A stretch of DNA of 57,535 nt from Ruaniaceae bacterium KH17 (GTDB lineage: Bacteria > Actinomycetota > Actinomycetes > Actinomycetales > Actinomycetaceae). The stretch spans positions 1 to 57,535 of the forward strand of contig FZQV01000016.1 in NCBI GenBank assembly GCA_900199505.1, written 5' to 3'. The number at the start of each line of letters is the position of its first letter. Positions within the stretch are counted from its first letter, which is position 1. A program made the translations under genes and the position numbers. Below the pieces are notes generated by a model that had not been told where the DNA came from, did not search any database, and saw only the letters and a list, made by a program, of their open reading frames with translations. This document shows, one piece after another, positions 17,232 to 25,022 of this stretch.

Positions 17232-17317
17232 GGTGCCGGGCCGCAAAGCGCCTGTCGGCGCGCAGGCCGCTCGTAGCGGCGAAGTGTGGAGCCCGGGGCT
17301 TTCAACGACCCGGCACC
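17232..17317 (-). ncRNA. Candidate structured RNA between DUF47 and the GlnR-like gene
   Basis: A 9-bp closing stem (GGTGCCGGG with CCCGGCACC) encloses 68 nt that hold a CCGCTCGTAGCGG hairpin and further GC pairing. There is no reading frame. On the minus strand it would contain GGTCGTTGAAAGCC, fully complementary to 10643-10656 in the pstS-pstC junction. The strand and the very existence of a transcript are inferences; it could also be the terminator of the GlnR-like gene. Confidence 0.35.
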
Positions 17318-17383
17318 GGGTATGAGTTTAGGCCTTCATGCCCGACGGCGGTAGGTCCCGGAGGGTGACGAATCTCGCCCTGG

Positions 17384-18067
17384 TCAGTGGGCGTCGTCGG
17401 CATCCAGCGGGTCGTTGAAGCGGTATCCCACGTTGCGCACGGTACCGATGAGCTGGTCATATTCCACGCCCAGCTTCGCGCGCAGCCGGCGCACGTGGAC
17501 GTCTACCGTGCGGGTACCGCCGAAGTAGTCGTAGCCCCACACTTCCTGAAGCAACTGGGCGCGAGTGAAGACGCGTCCGGGGTTTGCCGCGAGGTAACGG
17601 AGCAGCTCGAACTCCTTATAGGTGAGGTCGAGGACCTGCCCACGTAGCCGTGCCGTGTAACCCGAGGCGTCGATCACGAGATCGCCCGTCTCGACCCGGT
17701 CGTCGTCGGGGGCGGTTGCCACCTCTCGCTCGGCCAGAAGCCGAATCCGGGCGTCCAACTCGGCGGGCCCCGCCGAGACCGAGACCACGTCAGCGGCAGC
17801 CCACGAGGGCTCCACAACGGGCCAGCCGCCGTCGTCCAGCACAAGCAGGACGGGAGGCGTGTCGAGTGTGGCCGCTAACTGGCAGATTGCCCGGGCGATC
17901 ACGAGTTCGCGCCGTGCATCGACCAGGACAACCTCGGCATCACGCAGGTCCACGAGCACGCTCGGGCTGAGCGGGACCACGCGCACTCGATGGCGCAGAA
18001 GGGTGAGCGAGGGTAGGACTCGGTCGACTCCTTCACGGGAGTCCGTCAGCAGGACGAGGCTCGTCAC
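17384..18067 (-). CDS. glnR: GlnR-like OmpR-family response regulator
   Basis: The 227-residue orphan regulator has a degenerate receiver at its N terminus (LVLLTDSREGVDRVLPSLTL, VLVDARRELV) and a C-terminal winged helix from about residue 125. The latter contains LDLTYKEFELLRYLA, GRVFTRAQLLQEVWGYDYFG and TRTVDVHVRRLRAKLG. These match actinobacterial GlnR, which controls nitrogen assimilation and in some species cross-talks with phosphate control. In mycobacteria glnR also lies close to phosphate genes. TAGAAT on the minus strand (18075-18080) stands 7 nt before GTG 18067, chosen as start; GTG 18073 is too close to the -10. No histidine kinase is encoded nearby. Confidence 0.82.
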   Translation of the reverse strand: MTSLVLLTDSREGVDRVLPSLTLLRHRVRVVPLSPSVLVDLRDAEVVLVDARRELVIARAICQLAATLDTPPVLLVLDDGGWPVVEPSWAAADVVSVSAGPAELDARIRLLAEREVATAPDDDRVETGDLVIDASGYTARLRGQVLDLTYKEFELLRYLAANPGRVFTRAQLLQEVWGYDYFGGTRTVDVHVRRLRAKLGVEYDQLIGTVRNVGYRFNDPLDADDAH

Positions 18068-18145
18068 GACCACGATTCTAGTGGCAGGTACGTAACCGAG
18101 TCGTCACATCCCGGCGAGACATTCGTCATCTGCAACAATGGGCGC

Positions 18146-18889
18146 GTGACCGCTTCCAGCCAGCCCGCGATGGCGTCCCCCTGGCGAGCCGTGTTGACGG
18201 CACTTGGCGCAATGCTGCTCGCGATCTCCTCTCTCGGGGGCTCGTATGCGGTTGCCATTGTGGTGGCGGCGCTCGGATGTGCGTTCGCGGCTGGCTGGCC
18301 CGCGCTCGTGGGGGTGCCGGCGCAACGCGGCTCATCGATCGTGATTGCAGCGGATGCGCTCGCCGCAGTGCTCGTGGTGGTGATCTCGCACTCGCCTGCA
18401 TACCTCTCGCTGGTGTTGGCCTTCGGTGTCACCGCCGCCTTCCTGCAGCAGATGCTGCGCCGTGATGAGCGCCACCGTCTCGTTGAGGGCATGAGTGCCA
18501 CGGTGACCGGGATCGTGGTTGTTACCTCTGGAAGCGGCTGGATCCTCGCGTTCTCCGATCGCGTGGGCGACGAGGCGATCCTGATCGCACTTGGGGCGCT
18601 CGTGCTCGCCGCCGCGATTACTGCGCTGCCGTCGAACACCTTGATCCTCGCCGGGGTTGCGGGACTTACCGGTGCCGGATTCGGGGTGGGCCTTGGTGCA
18701 CTCATGCCGAACATGACGCTCCTGACCGGGTTCCTCGCGGGACTCGTCAGTGGCGGCATGATGGCGCTCACCCACGTGGTGCTGGGCGGCTTCCCTGCGG
18801 TGAACCGCTGGCGCGTGGCGATGGCCGCGGCGTTGCTACCGGTCCTGGTACTCGGAATCCCGCTCCACCTCATCGCCGCTATCGGCTGA
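18146..18889 (+). CDS. Polytopic membrane protein of unknown function
   Basis: The 247-residue protein has about seven hydrophobic segments spread over its whole length and few charged residues except RRDERHRL near 110. I do not recognise the family. Uncharacterised actinobacterial membrane proteins of this size occur near glnR. GTG 18146 stands 6 nt after AACAAT, the recurring leaderless spacing. It is divergent from the GlnR-like regulator with only 78 nt between the two starts, so both promoters share that gap. Confidence 0.6.
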   Translation: MTASSQPAMASPWRAVLTALGAMLLAISSLGGSYAVAIVVAALGCAFAAGWPALVGVPAQRGSSIVIAADALAAVLVVVISHSPAYLSLVLAFGVTAAFLQQMLRRDERHRLVEGMSATVTGIVVVTSGSGWILAFSDRVGDEAILIALGALVLAAAITALPSNTLILAGVAGLTGAGFGVGLGALMPNMTLLTGFLAGLVSGGMMALTHVVLGGFPAVNRWRVAMAAALLPVLVLGIPLHLIAAIG

Positions 18890-18925
18890 TTCTGTGCACC
18901 GCGCGATGTGGGTAGCCTTGAGGGC

Positions 18926-19504
18926 ATGGCTTTCTCATTGCGTGACGACGTCGCCCCCGAGCTCTACCCGCTGTCCTGGCTCCTCGGAACTTGGCGTGGC
19001 TTTGGCGTGCTCAGCTATCCGTCGATTCCCGAGCGCTCGATCCTGAACGAGATGACCTTCGAGCACGACGGCGGTCCCTACCTTCGCGCTGTCTCCACCA
19101 TTTGGGAGGTCGAGGGCGAGCCCGCACACGAGGTGACGCACGAGCTGCCCGGCGCGGCCGGCTATGCCGCGTTCACGAAGGGCACGCAGTGGTCCACCGA
19201 GACCCAGTACTGGCGCCCCATTGAAGCGCACCAGACCGACAGTGCCACACGCGTGGAGCTCGAGGTGCTCGTGGCAGATCCCGCCGGGCACCTCAGCCTC
19301 TACGTGGGTGCCGCGCAGGGCCCGCGGATCGATCTGGCCACGGACGCGGTGATCGCCTCGTCCACCGCAGCGGAGCTCACGGGTGGCACTCGGATGTTCG
19401 GGCTGGTCGCCTCGGATCTGCTCTGGGTGCAGGAACTCGCCGCGCTCGGCCACCCGCTTGGTACGTACGCATCTGGCCGGCTCTCCCGAGTCGAGGAAGC
19501 GTGA
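18926..19504 (+). CDS. Nitrobindin-like (FABP / DUF1794) beta-barrel protein
   Basis: The 192-residue protein has the family motif GTWRGFG at residues 21-27 and the barrel strands that follow. Nitrobindins bind ferric heme and isomerise peroxynitrite. In the C-terminal motif, usually PLxxHLSxRL with the heme-ligand histidine, this protein reads PLGTYASGRL, so the proximal His appears to be Tyr. It may therefore be one of the family members that lost canonical heme binding. TAGCCT at 18913-18918 lies 7 nt before ATG 18926. A GTG further upstream would put the promoter in the gene. It overlaps the ygfZ-like gene by 4 nt and is likely coupled with it. Confidence 0.8.
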   Translation: MAFSLRDDVAPELYPLSWLLGTWRGFGVLSYPSIPERSILNEMTFEHDGGPYLRAVSTIWEVEGEPAHEVTHELPGAAGYAAFTKGTQWSTETQYWRPIEAHQTDSATRVELEVLVADPAGHLSLYVGAAQGPRIDLATDAVIASSTAAELTGGTRMFGLVASDLLWVQELAALGHPLGTYASGRLSRVEEA

Positions 19505-20559
19505 TCCCCGCTCCCGCTCCCGATTCGGCCGTGCCGTACCACTTCGGCGCGCCCGCCCGTGAGGGCCGCGCGTTCGAGGAGGGCCGTGCGCTTGTCGAGC
19601 TCGCAAGTGAGGTGGTCACGGTTGCCGGCCCCGATCGGCTGAAATGGTTGCACGCGATCACGAGCCAACAGTTCATCGGGCTCGCCGAAGGGGACTCGGT
19701 TGAATCGCTGATCATGTCGCCCCACGGTCACGTGGAGCATGCATTTGGTGCCGTGGACGACGGCGCCACAACCTGGCTGATTACCGAGCCCGGCTCGGGC
19801 GCGGGGCTGGCCGAGTATCTGCGCTCCATGCAGTTCGCCTCCCGTGTTGAGGTGGCTGTACGTGAGGGCGTGCGGGCGGTTGCCGCGAACGCCGCCGAGC
19901 ACCCGCTGGCGGTGCGCGCGCACGTCGTGTGGGCGGACCCCTGGCCCGCCACGACCGGCACCACCTACGGCCCAACTGATGCCGAACACCCGGCGACGGG
20001 ATTCTGGAACGTACAGATCGCCGTCATCCCCCAAGAGTCGACGATCGAGGGGGAGCTTGCGGGCATGTGGGCCTTCGAGGCGGCGCGGATTGCCGCGTGG
20101 CGGCCGCGGCTCGCGCACGAGGTGGATGAGCGCACTCTGCCGCACGAGCTCGATTGGCTGCGCACCGCCGTCAGCATGGACAAAGGCTGCTACCGCGGCC
20201 AGGAGACCGTGGCGCGCGTGGTGAACCTCGGCCGGCCGCCGCGGCGCATCGTGTTCCTGCACCTTGATGGCCTCGCGGACGATCTGCCCGCGCCCGGCGC
20301 CGAGATCCGCGTGGGTGGCAAGCCCGTGGGGCGCCTCACCTCCGCCGAGCGGCACCACGAACTCGGGCCGATTGGGCTTGGCGTGATCAAGCGAAACACA
20401 AAGCCCGACGGCGCAGCGGAGGTTCAGGGCGCGGACGGGCCCGTCGCCGTGGCGCTCGAAGCGATCGTGTCCCCTGAGGGCGTGAGTGCCGCGACTCCCG
20501 CGCAGCGGCCGGGTGCCGAACTGCGCGGAAGCTCGCTCGGTCGAAGGCCAGGGGCTTAA
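19501..20559 (+). CDS. ygfZ: YgfZ/GcvT-domain folate-binding protein
   Basis: The 352-residue GcvT-fold protein carries the YgfZ signature DKGCYRGQETVARV, with the conserved Cys230. YgfZ proteins bind tetrahydrofolate and assist assembly or repair of certain iron-sulfur clusters in the cytosol. The N-terminal half (PDRLKWLHAITSQ) matches the folate-binding GcvT region, and the C terminus has PAPGAEIRVGGKPVGRLTS, the barrel typical of the family. GTG 19501 overlaps the preceding stop (GTGA). The pairing of the nitrobindin-type and YgfZ genes is frequent in actinobacteria. Confidence 0.88.
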   Translation: MIPAPAPDSAVPYHFGAPAREGRAFEEGRALVELASEVVTVAGPDRLKWLHAITSQQFIGLAEGDSVESLIMSPHGHVEHAFGAVDDGATTWLITEPGSGAGLAEYLRSMQFASRVEVAVREGVRAVAANAAEHPLAVRAHVVWADPWPATTGTTYGPTDAEHPATGFWNVQIAVIPQESTIEGELAGMWAFEAARIAAWRPRLAHEVDERTLPHELDWLRTAVSMDKGCYRGQETVARVVNLGRPPRRIVFLHLDGLADDLPAPGAEIRVGGKPVGRLTSAERHHELGPIGLGVIKRNTKPDGAAEVQGADGPVAVALEAIVSPEGVSAATPAQRPGAELRGSSLGRRPGA

Positions 20560-20860
20560 CCACCCGGAGGGGGCGGGACTCGATCATCAGCCGCGCCGCG
20601 ATTCCGCTACCCGTGGGCGCGCAGGGTGAGGTTGGGCATGGCACGCGGGCTGGAGGCGGCCGGTTTGTTCGTGCGGTGCTTCGGCGTGTGGTTGGGGCTG
20701 GGGATGGTGGCTCCGGCGTAGTGTTCGCAGTCATTCGCCCACGCGGCGGTGTACCGCTGACGCTGGGGACGTCCAGGCCGCATCATCGTGGCTCTTTATG
20801 AACGCTCAGCGTTCGCCCAATGCCAGGATCTGGCTGGGGTTGGGGGTGATCCGCTTAGTT
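20560..20860. other. Intergenic stretch without a convincing gene
   Basis: This gap lies between convergent ygfZ and the Rieske gene. Only short frames with poor codon character occur. It holds a GGCTGGGGATGG core at about 20702-20713, the same core that recurs at 55.5-55.9 kb. Nothing else is recognised. Confidence 0.5.
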
Positions 20861-20894
20861 GGTTGTCTTGCTCAGCCGGCTGAGCAAAACAACC
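20861..20894 (-). terminator. Palindromic terminator of the Rieske gene
   Basis: The palindrome TTGCTCAGCC/GGCTGAGCAA (20868-20887) is flanked by a further 6-bp arm (GGTTGT with ACAACC) across a single mismatch. It lies 12 nt past the Rieske stop on the minus strand, with no U-run. Confidence 0.7.
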
Positions 20895-20906
20895 GAGTAG
20901 TGGCTG

Positions 20907-21311
20907 CTAGCCGGCCGCCACGATGTCGCCGTTGACGACCTCGACGGCGATTGGCGGGAGCGGGTCCTTCGCGAGGCCCGAGATCACGCTGCCGTCCCAG
21001 TCGAACTTCGAGTTGTGGCACGGGCAGAGGAGGTACTCGGTCTCCTTGCGAACTGAGCAGCCCTGATGCGTGCAGATCCCCGAATACGCCGTCACGGAAT
21101 CGCCATCGCGCGAGAGGACCACGGGCGAACCTGCCGCCGTCATGACCACGACCGTGTCGCCGTCGGGCACGGCGTCGAGCGGCGCGATCACCGTGCCGGA
21201 GGTTGTTTCCGGCGCCACCTTTCGGCCGCTACAGGCAACGAGGAGGGGAGCGCTCACGGCGGTAATCGCCGCGGCGCCGAGGATCGTTCGGCGAGTCGGT
21301 TCGGCAGACAT
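20907..21311 (-). CDS. Rieske [2Fe-2S] lipoprotein with Tat-like signal
   Basis: The 134-residue protein begins with a twin-arginine signal (TRRTILGAAAITAV) ending in a lipobox LLVACSG, so it should be exported folded and lipid-anchored. The mature domain has the two Rieske cluster motifs CTHQGC and CPCHNSKFD, giving the 2-Cys/2-His ligand set. It is a stand-alone small Rieske protein, not a cytochrome bc1 subunit operon member; its redox partner is unknown. The start 21311 follows GAGAAT on the minus strand by 6 nt (leaderless). Longer in-frame starts are rejected for that reason. Confidence 0.88.
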   Translation of the reverse strand: MSAEPTRRTILGAAAITAVSAPLLVACSGRKVAPETTSGTVIAPLDAVPDGDTVVVMTAAGSPVVLSRDGDSVTAYSGICTHQGCSVRKETEYLLCPCHNSKFDWDGSVISGLAKDPLPPIAVEVVNGDIVAAG

Positions 21312-21507
21312 CTGTCCATTCTCTCGCACACATCCCCGCCGCGCCCGATCCGCCCCGCAAAGTGAGTGCCGAACGTCGCTATCTGAGCGCTGTGTCGTGA
21401 CACAGATGGCACTGGCATGACATAGCACTCCCATCAGCATCTCTTGCGGGCGGGCTGGTTAGGTGTGGCACCCCGCGGTCGCCGGGTGCGGTCGCTATTG
21501 TGGGCGC

Positions 21508-21813
21508 ATGGCGTTGTACACCACCCTCAACTTCTGGCTGATCACCGTGGTCTCGGTCTCGCTGTTCGTGATCGAACTGATGGCGTTCGTGGATGCACTC
21601 TCGCAGCCCGCGCGTTACTTCGAGGCCGCAGGGAAGTGGAAGAAGAACAACTGGGTGATCCTGCTTGGCGTGCTGGCACTGTTCGGTCTCATGGCGATTC
21701 CACTCCTGCCGTTCGGCTTCTCGTTCGGCATCTTCTTCACGATGCTGATGGTGACCCCGGCGGGCGTGTACCTCGCGGACGTGCGCCCCGAGATCCAGAG
21801 CCTGCGACGGTGA
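21508..21813 (+). CDS. DUF2516 family membrane protein
   Basis: The 101-residue protein has three hydrophobic segments (about residues 7-28, 48-68 and 70-88) and the central [21 protein letters not shown], which matches actinobacterial DUF2516 proteins. Function is unknown. The start is ATG 21508, 6 nt after TATTGT (21496-21501); upstream alternatives would overlap the promoter. Its stop codon overlaps the GTG of dtd (GTGA), so the two are translated together. Confidence 0.75.
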   Translation: MALYTTLNFWLITVVSVSLFVIELMAFVDALSQPARYFEAAGKWKKNNWVILLGVLALFGLMAIPLLPFGFSFGIFFTMLMVTPAGVYLADVRPEIQSLRR

Positions 21814-22235
21814 GAGCCGTCCTCCAGCGAGTACACCGTTCCCGCGTGACCGTCGCGGGTGAGGTGGTCGGCGAGATTGATCGCCCGGGTCTCGTGGCGC
21901 TTGTGGGGGTGACTCATACCGACGGCGCCGCCTCGGCCCGCGCTCTCGCGTCCAAGATCGCGAACCTCCGGATCCTGAACGATGAGCTCTCACTGCTCGA
22001 TGCCGGGGCCCCGGTTCTGGTGATCTCGCAGTTCACGCTTTATGGGGAGACGAAGAAGGGCCGCCGCCCCTCCTGGATAGCCGCCGCCAAGGGTGACGTG
22101 GCAGAGCCGTTGGTGGACGCCGTCGTCCAGGAACTGCGCACACTCGGGCTCGAGGTGGCGACGGGCCGCTTCGGCGCCATGATGGATATCGACATCCACG
22201 CGGACGGCCCGTTCACGGTGCTGGTCGAGGTGTGA
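21810..22235 (+). CDS. dtd: D-aminoacyl-tRNA deacylase
   Basis: The 141-residue enzyme hydrolyses D-aminoacyl-tRNAs (and Gly-tRNA-Ala), a proofreading step in translation. It shows the N-terminal [20 protein letters not shown], the catalytic SQFTLYG motif near residues 73-79, and the C-terminal chirality loop GPFTVLVEV (the more usual form is NSGPVT). Length is normal. It starts with GTG overlapping the DUF2516 stop by 4 nt. The next gene, clpC, has its own leader. Confidence 0.92.
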   Translation: MRAVLQRVHRSRVTVAGEVVGEIDRPGLVALVGVTHTDGAASARALASKIANLRILNDELSLLDAGAPVLVISQFTLYGETKKGRRPSWIAAAKGDVAEPLVDAVVQELRTLGLEVATGRFGAMMDIDIHADGPFTVLVEV

Positions 22236-22334
22236 TCACGCCAGCGGCGAACACGGGCATAGTGAAGGGGCCCGCGCCGTTAGCATCATTGTCAACGTAG
22301 CTATGCCATCAGGTGTAGCCGGTAAGGAGTGGCA

Positions 22335-24866
22335 ATGTTTGAACGGTTTACCGACCGTGCTCGCCGAGTGGTGGTGCTCGCCCAGGAAGAGGCGCGCATG
22401 CTCAACCACAACTACATTGGCACCGAGCACATCCTGCTCGGCCTGATTCATGAGGGCGAAGGTGTCGCCGCCAAGGCGCTGGAATCGCTGGGTATCTCGC
22501 AGGAGGCCGTGCGCACGCAGGTCATCGAGATCATCGGCGAGGGCCAGCAGGCACCCCAAGGGCACATCCCCTTCACGCCGCGCGCCAAGAAGGTGCTCGA
22601 GCTGTGCTTGCGTGAGGCGCTGACGCTCGGCCACAACTACATCGGGACCGAGCACATCCTGCTCGGCCTGATTCGCGAGGGCGAGGGAGTGGCCGCGCAG
22701 GTCCTCACCAAGCTCGGCGCGGACCTGAACACCGTGCGCCAGACCGTCATGAACCTGATCTCCGGCTACCAGGGCAAGGAGCCGGTTGCCTCCGGCGGCC
22801 CGGCGCCAGAGGGAACCCCGGCCGGAAGCGCGATCCTCGACCAGTTCGGCCGCAACCTCACGCAGGCCGCGCGCGAGTCCAAGCTCGATCCCGTGATCGG
22901 GCGCGAGAAGGAGATCGAGCGCGTGATGCAGGTGCTTTCGCGCCGCACCAAGAACAACCCCGTGCTGATCGGTGAGCCCGGCGTGGGCAAGACCGCCGTG
23001 GTCGAGGGCCTCGCCCAGGACATCGTGGCGGGAGACGTTCCCGAGACGCTCAAGGACAAGCAGCTCTACACGCTGGACCTCGGTTCGCTGGTGGCCGGCT
23101 CGCGCTACCGCGGCGACTTCGAGGAGCGCCTGAAGAAGGTGCTCAAGGAGATCCGCACCCGCGGTGACATCGTGCTGTTCATCGACGAGATCCACACTCT
23201 CGTGGGTGCGGGGGCTGCTGAAGGCGCGATTGACGCGGCCTCGATCCTCAAGCCCATGCTCGCCCGCGGCGAGTTGCAGACGATCGGAGCCACCACTCTC
23301 GACGAGTACCGCAAGCACATCGAGAAGGACGCCGCGCTCGAGCGCCGCTTCCAGCCGATCCAGGTGCAGGAGCCCTCGCTGCAGCACACGTTGGAGATCC
23401 TCAAGGGTTTGCGTGATCGCTACGAGGCACACCACCGCGTCACGATCTCAGATTCCGCGCTCGTCGCTGCGGCCACGCTCGCCGATCGCTACATCTCGGA
23501 TCGGCACCTGCCGGACAAGGCGATCGACCTGATCGATGAGGCCGGGGCACGCCTCCGCATCCGCCGGATGACGGCTCCGCCGGAACTACGTGAGATCGAC
23601 GAGAAGATCGCTGAGGCCAAACGTGAGAAGGAGTCTGCGATCGACGATCAGGACTTCGAGCGGGCAGCACGCCTGCGCGATGAGGAGTCCCGGCTCACGG
23701 AGGAGCGCTCCGAGAAGGAGCGCCAGTGGCGTTCCGGCGGCAGCGATGAGATCTCCGAGGTGACTGAGGAACTGATCGCCGAAGTGCTCGCGATGGCCAC
23801 CGGCATCCCCGTGTTCAAGCTCACCGAGGAAGAGTCCTCGAAGCTGCTGAAGATGGAGGACGAGCTCCACAAGCGTGTGGTGGGCCAGAAGGAGGCCATC
23901 AAGGCGCTCTCGCAGGCCATCCGCCGCACCCGCGCCGGCCTCAAGGACCCGAAGCGCCCCGGTGGCTCGTTCATCTTTGCTGGCCCCACCGGCGTCGGCA
24001 AAACCGAGCTCGCGAAGGCGCTCGCCGAGTTCCTGTTCGGGGACGAGGACGCGCTGATCCAGCTCGACATGTCCGAGTTTGGCGAGAAGCACACGGTCTC
24101 GCGCCTGTTCGGTTCGCCTCCCGGATACGTGGGGTACGACGAGGGCGGACAGCTCACCGAGAAGGTGCGTCGCCGTCCGTTCTCGGTGGTCCTGTTCGAC
24201 GAGGTCGAGAAGGCTCACCCCGACGTGTTCAACTCGCTGCTGCAGATCCTTGAGGACGGTCGCCTGACCGATTCCCAGGGCCGCGTGGTGGACTTCAAGA
24301 ACACCGTGATCATCATGACCACGAACCTCGGCACCAAGGACATCGCGAAGGGTGTCATGACCGGATTCCAGGCCGGTGGCGAACTCGCCACCGACTACGA
24401 GCGGATGAAGGGCAAGGTGAACGAGGAGTTGAAGCAACACTTCCGGCCCGAGTTCCTGAACCGCGTGGACGAGATTGTGGTGTTCCCGCAGCTCACCAAG
24501 CCCGAGATCGAAGAGATCGTGGACCTGATGATCGCCAAGGTGAACGATCGCCTTGCCGATCGGGACATGGAGGTCGTGCTGACCCCCGATGCCAAGCACC
24601 TGCTCGCCGATCGCGGCTACGACCCGGTGCTCGGCGCCCGGCCGCTGCGCCGCGCGATTCAGCGCAACATCGAGGACGCGATGAGCGAGAAGATCCTCTT
24701 TGGCGAGCTGAAGGCCGGCCAGCGTGTGATCGTTGGGGCCGACGGCGAAGGCATCCTTGCCGAGTTCACGTTCCATGGGGAGCCACGCAGCAATGCATAC
24801 CTCGCTCCCACGGACGAGGACATGGCGGCGATGGTGGGCGAAGGCTCAGGCGAAGCCACCGCGTAA
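22335..24866 (+). CDS. clpC: AAA+ chaperone/unfoldase ClpC
   Basis: The 843-residue Hsp100 protein has two N-terminal Clp-N repeats (both with the [15 protein letters not shown] theme), AAA-1 with GEPGVGKT near residue 215, a UVR motif in [17 protein letters not shown] near 435, and AAA-2 with GPTGVGKTE near 553. A ClpB-D2-small C terminus completes it. It unfolds substrates for the ClpP peptidase and needs adaptor or UVR-linked control. ATG 22335 has AAGGAG 5 nt upstream; the GTG at 22329 overlaps that ribosome site and is rejected. I see no clear ClgR or CIRCE site in the 100-nt upstream gap. A 14-bp hairpin follows the gene. Confidence 0.96.
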   Translation: MFERFTDRARRVVVLAQEEARMLNHNYIGTEHILLGLIHEGEGVAAKALESLGISQEAVRTQVIEIIGEGQQAPQGHIPFTPRAKKVLELCLREALTLGHNYIGTEHILLGLIREGEGVAAQVLTKLGADLNTVRQTVMNLISGYQGKEPVASGGPAPEGTPAGSAILDQFGRNLTQAARESKLDPVIGREKEIERVMQVLSRRTKNNPVLIGEPGVGKTAVVEGLAQDIVAGDVPETLKDKQLYTLDLGSLVAGSRYRGDFEERLKKVLKEIRTRGDIVLFIDEIHTLVGAGAAEGAIDAASILKPMLARGELQTIGATTLDEYRKHIEKDAALERRFQPIQVQEPSLQHTLEILKGLRDRYEAHHRVTISDSALVAAATLADRYISDRHLPDKAIDLIDEAGARLRIRRMTAPPELREIDEKIAEAKREKESAIDDQDFERAARLRDEESRLTEERSEKERQWRSGGSDEISEVTEELIAEVLAMATGIPVFKLTEEESSKLLKMEDELHKRVVGQKEAIKALSQAIRRTRAGLKDPKRPGGSFIFAGPTGVGKTELAKALAEFLFGDEDALIQLDMSEFGEKHTVSRLFGSPPGYVGYDEGGQLTEKVRRRPFSVVLFDEVEKAHPDVFNSLLQILEDGRLTDSQGRVVDFKNTVIIMTTNLGTKDIAKGVMTGFQAGGELATDYERMKGKVNEELKQHFRPEFLNRVDEIVVFPQLTKPEIEEIVDLMIAKVNDRLADRDMEVVLTPDAKHLLADRGYDPVLGARPLRRAIQRNIEDAMSEKILFGELKAGQRVIVGADGEGILAEFTFHGEPRSNAYLAPTDEDMAAMVGEGSGEATA

Positions 24867-24880
24867 GCATTACAAGAGCA

Positions 24881-24912
24881 CTGAGGGGCGGACCTGCTGG
24901 TCCGCCCCTCAG
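24881..24912 (+). terminator. clpC terminator hairpin
   Basis: A perfect 14-bp stem (CTGAGGGGCGGACC) closes a TGCT loop, 15 nt after the clpC stop. No U-run follows. Confidence 0.75.
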
Positions 24913-25022
24913 TCGCGCATGCCATCTCCTGAGATTGGGACAAAGGGCCCGGCGTCGTCGGATAAGCTAGGTGCATCGACGCAGCAATGATGCGGACACC
25001 CATTTCGGAGGCACTTCTCACA

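Noticed and set aside
22236-23435. Long open frames on the strand opposite clpC, PPDK, ppk and the mannosidase (300-490 codons)
   Set aside because: They are mirror frames of high-GC codon bias; their translations lack domains, and the sense-strand proteins are unambiguous.
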